NCBI RefSeq assembly: GCF_023822005.2 | Contig: NZ_CP098806.1 | Coordinates: 3,782,001-3,846,000 of the forward strand | Length of the DNA stretch: 64,000 bases | From: Dyadobacter fanqingshengii | GTDB taxonomy: Bacteria > Bacteroidota > Bacteroidia > Cytophagales > Spirosomataceae | Direction of reading: 5' to 3' | Shown: positions 62,075 to 64,000 of the stretch, piece by piece | Numbering within the stretch: the stretch's first letter is position 1 | How the letters are laid out: each line of letters starts with the position of its first letter | The notes under the pieces: model-generated | The model's input: only the letters and a program-made list of their open reading frames with translations | Database searches by the model: none | Told to the model about the DNA's origin: nothing | Made by a program: the position numbers and the translations under genes

Positions 62075-64000
62075 TTAATTTAACAATATTCTTACTTTCT
62101 CAACTTGCTTATCTGCACCGCGTCCGGAAATTATATGCAGGAAATATATGCCCCGAGGCAAATCACCTACGGTAATTGAGATTCTGCTTTTTGAATTTTG
62201 CTCCGCAAGCATCTTCTTCACAGAAACTACTCTTTCGGGCTTTTCTGAATTTTCGTTAAATAGCTGGATTTGCTCAGGAACAGATCGTCCATCTTCTGTA
62301 AACCATTCCAGCGTCAAAATATCTGTTGCTGGATTGGGGTATACTTTAAACATTCCTGATAGGGAAAATACAAAATCCTCAGCATAATTGCCACAGCTAT
62401 TTGTTGCTGTCAGTTTAACCTTACGATATCCATTTGTGGAATTACCTAGAACATACATTTGAGTATTCGAACTGTTTGGGCTGTAAAGATCAATAGCCAT
62501 ATCCCCAGAACCAGCATAATTATTATAGTTAAATGTTGTGCTTGGACTCGTCGAAGTTGCTGCAAGATTATATAGTTCTCCTGCATTTACCGAAGTAGTG
62601 CCAGTAACGACACCATTCACAGTTTTATTAATGTTAGGATTGCCTACCCAGATTGAACGCTTGATTGTTATTGGCGCGCAGGCATTTGGTATCGTCAATG
62701 TTGTAAAGATTGTTCCCGCTCCGTTATAACCTGCCTGACGAGTAGCAAGGGTCCCAGCCATTTTTAGTCCGGCAGATGCAGACCAGACGGCAGACGATCC
62801 TGATGGAAATGCGGTTAGTGAGTAACCACCATTAACGCAAATGAGCGCCGGCCCTGTTATCGGAGCTCCTGCTGCTTTTTCAACTGCACGTAGGGCGTTG
62901 ACTCTTCCATATCCAAGATCATTGTTGTGAGATAGATCTGAAAATGTAGAACCATTGCCCACAACGTAATTATAGCCGCCTACCTTATCGCACGTTTCTG
63001 CGATGATTTTTCGTACTTGTAACTGAGTCAAGTTCGGATTTACCGAAAGCACGAGAGCTGCGATTCCTGCAACCGCCGGAGCCGCCCAAGAAGTTGCGTT
63101 TTCAGCCGGCTGATTATTATAGGCACTCAAATCTTTTGTAGTTATATAAGCGCCCGGAGCAGCCACATCAATTCGATGCGTGGGACCGTTTGAACCTTCC
63201 CAGCGCGTATCGTTGGATTTGGAGGCGCCTACAACAAACACATCTTTGACATTTCCAGGCAAAGGTGCGAGATAGTTCTGGCCTTTGTTGCCAGAGCTTG
63301 TTATGAGAACAGCTCCTTTACCTCCGCGTCCATTTACAGCGGCATTAATTAGTGCAGCTTCAATCACTGGATTTTGATTAACAGGAGATATACTTGCTAT
63401 AATGCCCCATGACATATTTAGAATGTCTGCATTCTTCTGATTAATAGCATGATTAATGGCAGATGCTACATAGGAGTCCAATGTCTCCGTTCTCAAGTTC
63501 CCGTCCGGCTTCGTACCGAACGCTCTTATTGGGATAATCTTGCTATTGTAAGCTACTCCGGCAATCCCTATTCCATTATTGCCTTTGGCAGCTGCAAAGC
63601 CAGCGCACTTAGTCCCGTGTTGCTCCTCTCCTGCAACTGTTCCTCCATTCGTCCCATATTGCGTAGCATCAAAACCAGGAAGCAAATTGGGTTGTAAATC
63701 GGGGTGATTAAGTTGTACACCGTCGTCAATGATTGCGATTTTAATGTTTGAGCAACCCGTCGTAATGTCCCAGGCCTCAGGTAATTTCATTTTAGCAAGG
63801 CCCCAATTACTGGCAAAAAGCGGATCGTTAGGATTTCCTGCCAGCTCTATAAATCGGAGATAATTGGGTTGTGTAAATTCAAACAGGCCCGTCGCGTCGA
63901 GCTTCTCGCAGGCTTCAAAGGGATTGTTACTAACAAGCCCGCCGCTCAAATAGTAGTTGATTTCTGAGTCCTTGTCTTCCTCGTCTACCATCAAATTATA
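62075..64000 (-). CDS. T9SS-secreted subtilisin-like serine protease (5' end outside window)
   Basis: The frame is open to the right edge, so the start, signal peptide and most of the propeptide are missing. The S8 triad is intact: Asp in IAIIDDGVQLNHPDL, His in EQHGTKCAGFAAA and Ser in NATSWAAPAVAGIAAL (the usual GTSMAAP is changed to ATSWAAP). A beta domain of about 150 residues follows, and the end is a T9SS sorting domain (FKVYPNPATDILTLEWFTED, LPRGIYFLHIISGRG, VRILLN). It is an extracellular or surface protease. The residues before the catalytic Asp (LFEFTQPNYLRFIELAGNPN) belong to an I9-like propeptide junction. Confidence 0.88.
   Translation of the reverse strand, partial: YNLMVDEEDKDSEINYYLSGGLVSNNPFEACEKLDATGLFEFTQPNYLRFIELAGNPNDPLFASNWGLAKMKLPEAWDITTGCSNIKIAIIDDGVQLNHPDLQPNLLPGFDATQYGTNGGTVAGEEQHGTKCAGFAAAKGNNGIGIAGVAYNSKIIPIRAFGTKPDGNLRTETLDSYVASAINHAINQKNADILNMSWGIIASISPVNQNPVIEAALINAAVNGRGGKGAVLITSSGNKGQNYLAPLPGNVKDVFVVGASKSNDTRWEGSNGPTHRIDVAAPGAYITTKDLSAYNNQPAENATSWAAPAVAGIAALVLSVNPNLTQLQVRKIIAETCDKVGGYNYVVGNGSTFSDLSHNNDLGYGRVNALRAVEKAAGAPITGPALICVNGGYSLTAFPSGSSAVWSASAGLKMAGTLATRQAGYNGAGTIFTTLTIPNACAPITIKRSIWVGNPNINKTVNGVVTGTTSVNAGELYNLAATSTSPSTTFNYNNYAGSGDMAIDLYSPNSSNTQMYVLGNSTNGYRKVKLTATNSCGNYAEDFVFSLSGMFKVYPNPATDILTLEWFTEDGRSVPEQIQLFNENSEKPERVVSVKKMLAEQNSKSRISITVGDLPRGIYFLHIISGRGADKQVEKVRILLN

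Overview
The window looks like a chromosomal segment of a Gram-negative Bacteroidota species, most likely of the Cytophagales (Dyadobacter/Spirosomataceae-like). The evidence is four type IX secretion (T9SS) C-terminal sorting domains, many signal-peptidase-II lipoproteins, Bacteroidota-type promoters (TTG, about 20 nt, TAnnTTTG), few Shine-Dalgarno sequences, and a carbohydrate-rich gene set (sulfatase, three Gfo/Idh/MocA oxidoreductases, NagA/NagB, CBM6 glycosidase). The genus is inferred from general resemblance, not from a marker gene. I found no rRNA, tRNA, CRISPR array or intact insertion sequence.

Layout. 1-7.4 kb (minus strand): a propeller/HEAT dehydrogenase-like lipoprotein cut by the left edge, a mutarotase-fold-like lipoprotein, a RhaT-type sugar transporter and a secreted FG-GAP protein. 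7.5-10.3 kb (plus): murF, then a peroxiredoxin/AhpD-like pair with a good promoter and a terminator. 10.3-15.9 kb (minus): a LytTR two-component pair followed by four envelope genes. 16.2-17.6 kb: ahcY with its terminator. 17.7-22.5 kb (minus): a 1457-residue M4-type metalloprotease with a second, degenerate M4 domain, overlapped by a tiny gene that is almost only a T9SS sorting domain. 22.5-24.3 kb: an MscS channel and a SHOCT protein. 24.5-26.4 kb: two tandemly duplicated lipoprotein genes. 26.5-34.6 kb (minus): an ArsR regulator, an RND efflux operon (adaptor, pump, TolC) and an OmpR/kinase pair.

34.7-36.6 kb: two different short tandem repeats flank a small acidic proline-rich gene, followed by an amylosucrase-like protein that lacks catalytic residues. 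36.7-45.6 kb: a large secreted CBM6/clan GH-A glycosidase, a GlxA-type AraC regulator, a DUF1579 protein, a PDDEXK (DUF1016) nuclease, an M23 peptidase and a small lipoprotein. 45.7-49.8 kb: a TPR histidine kinase/NarL regulator pair behind a 45-bp nested palindrome, a PIN toxin-antitoxin pair and a secreted protein. 49.8-61.4 kb: a sulfatase (minus), a LacI regulator, and a long plus-strand operon (Gfo/Idh, ceramidase-like hydrolase, Gfo/Idh, MFS sugar transporter, nagA, nagB, Gfo/Idh lipoprotein) that looks like an amino-sugar or glycoconjugate catabolic unit. 61.4-64 kb (minus): an envelope protein and a T9SS-secreted subtilisin cut by the right edge.

The most unusual points are the tandem active/degenerate M4 protease with its coupled stand-alone sorting-domain gene, the degenerate amylosucrase-like protein, a 98-bp inverted-repeat element between the sulfatase and LacI genes, and several strong palindromes that look like operators for the neighbouring ArsR and LacI regulators. 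All assignments rest on reading the sequence; no database search was run.
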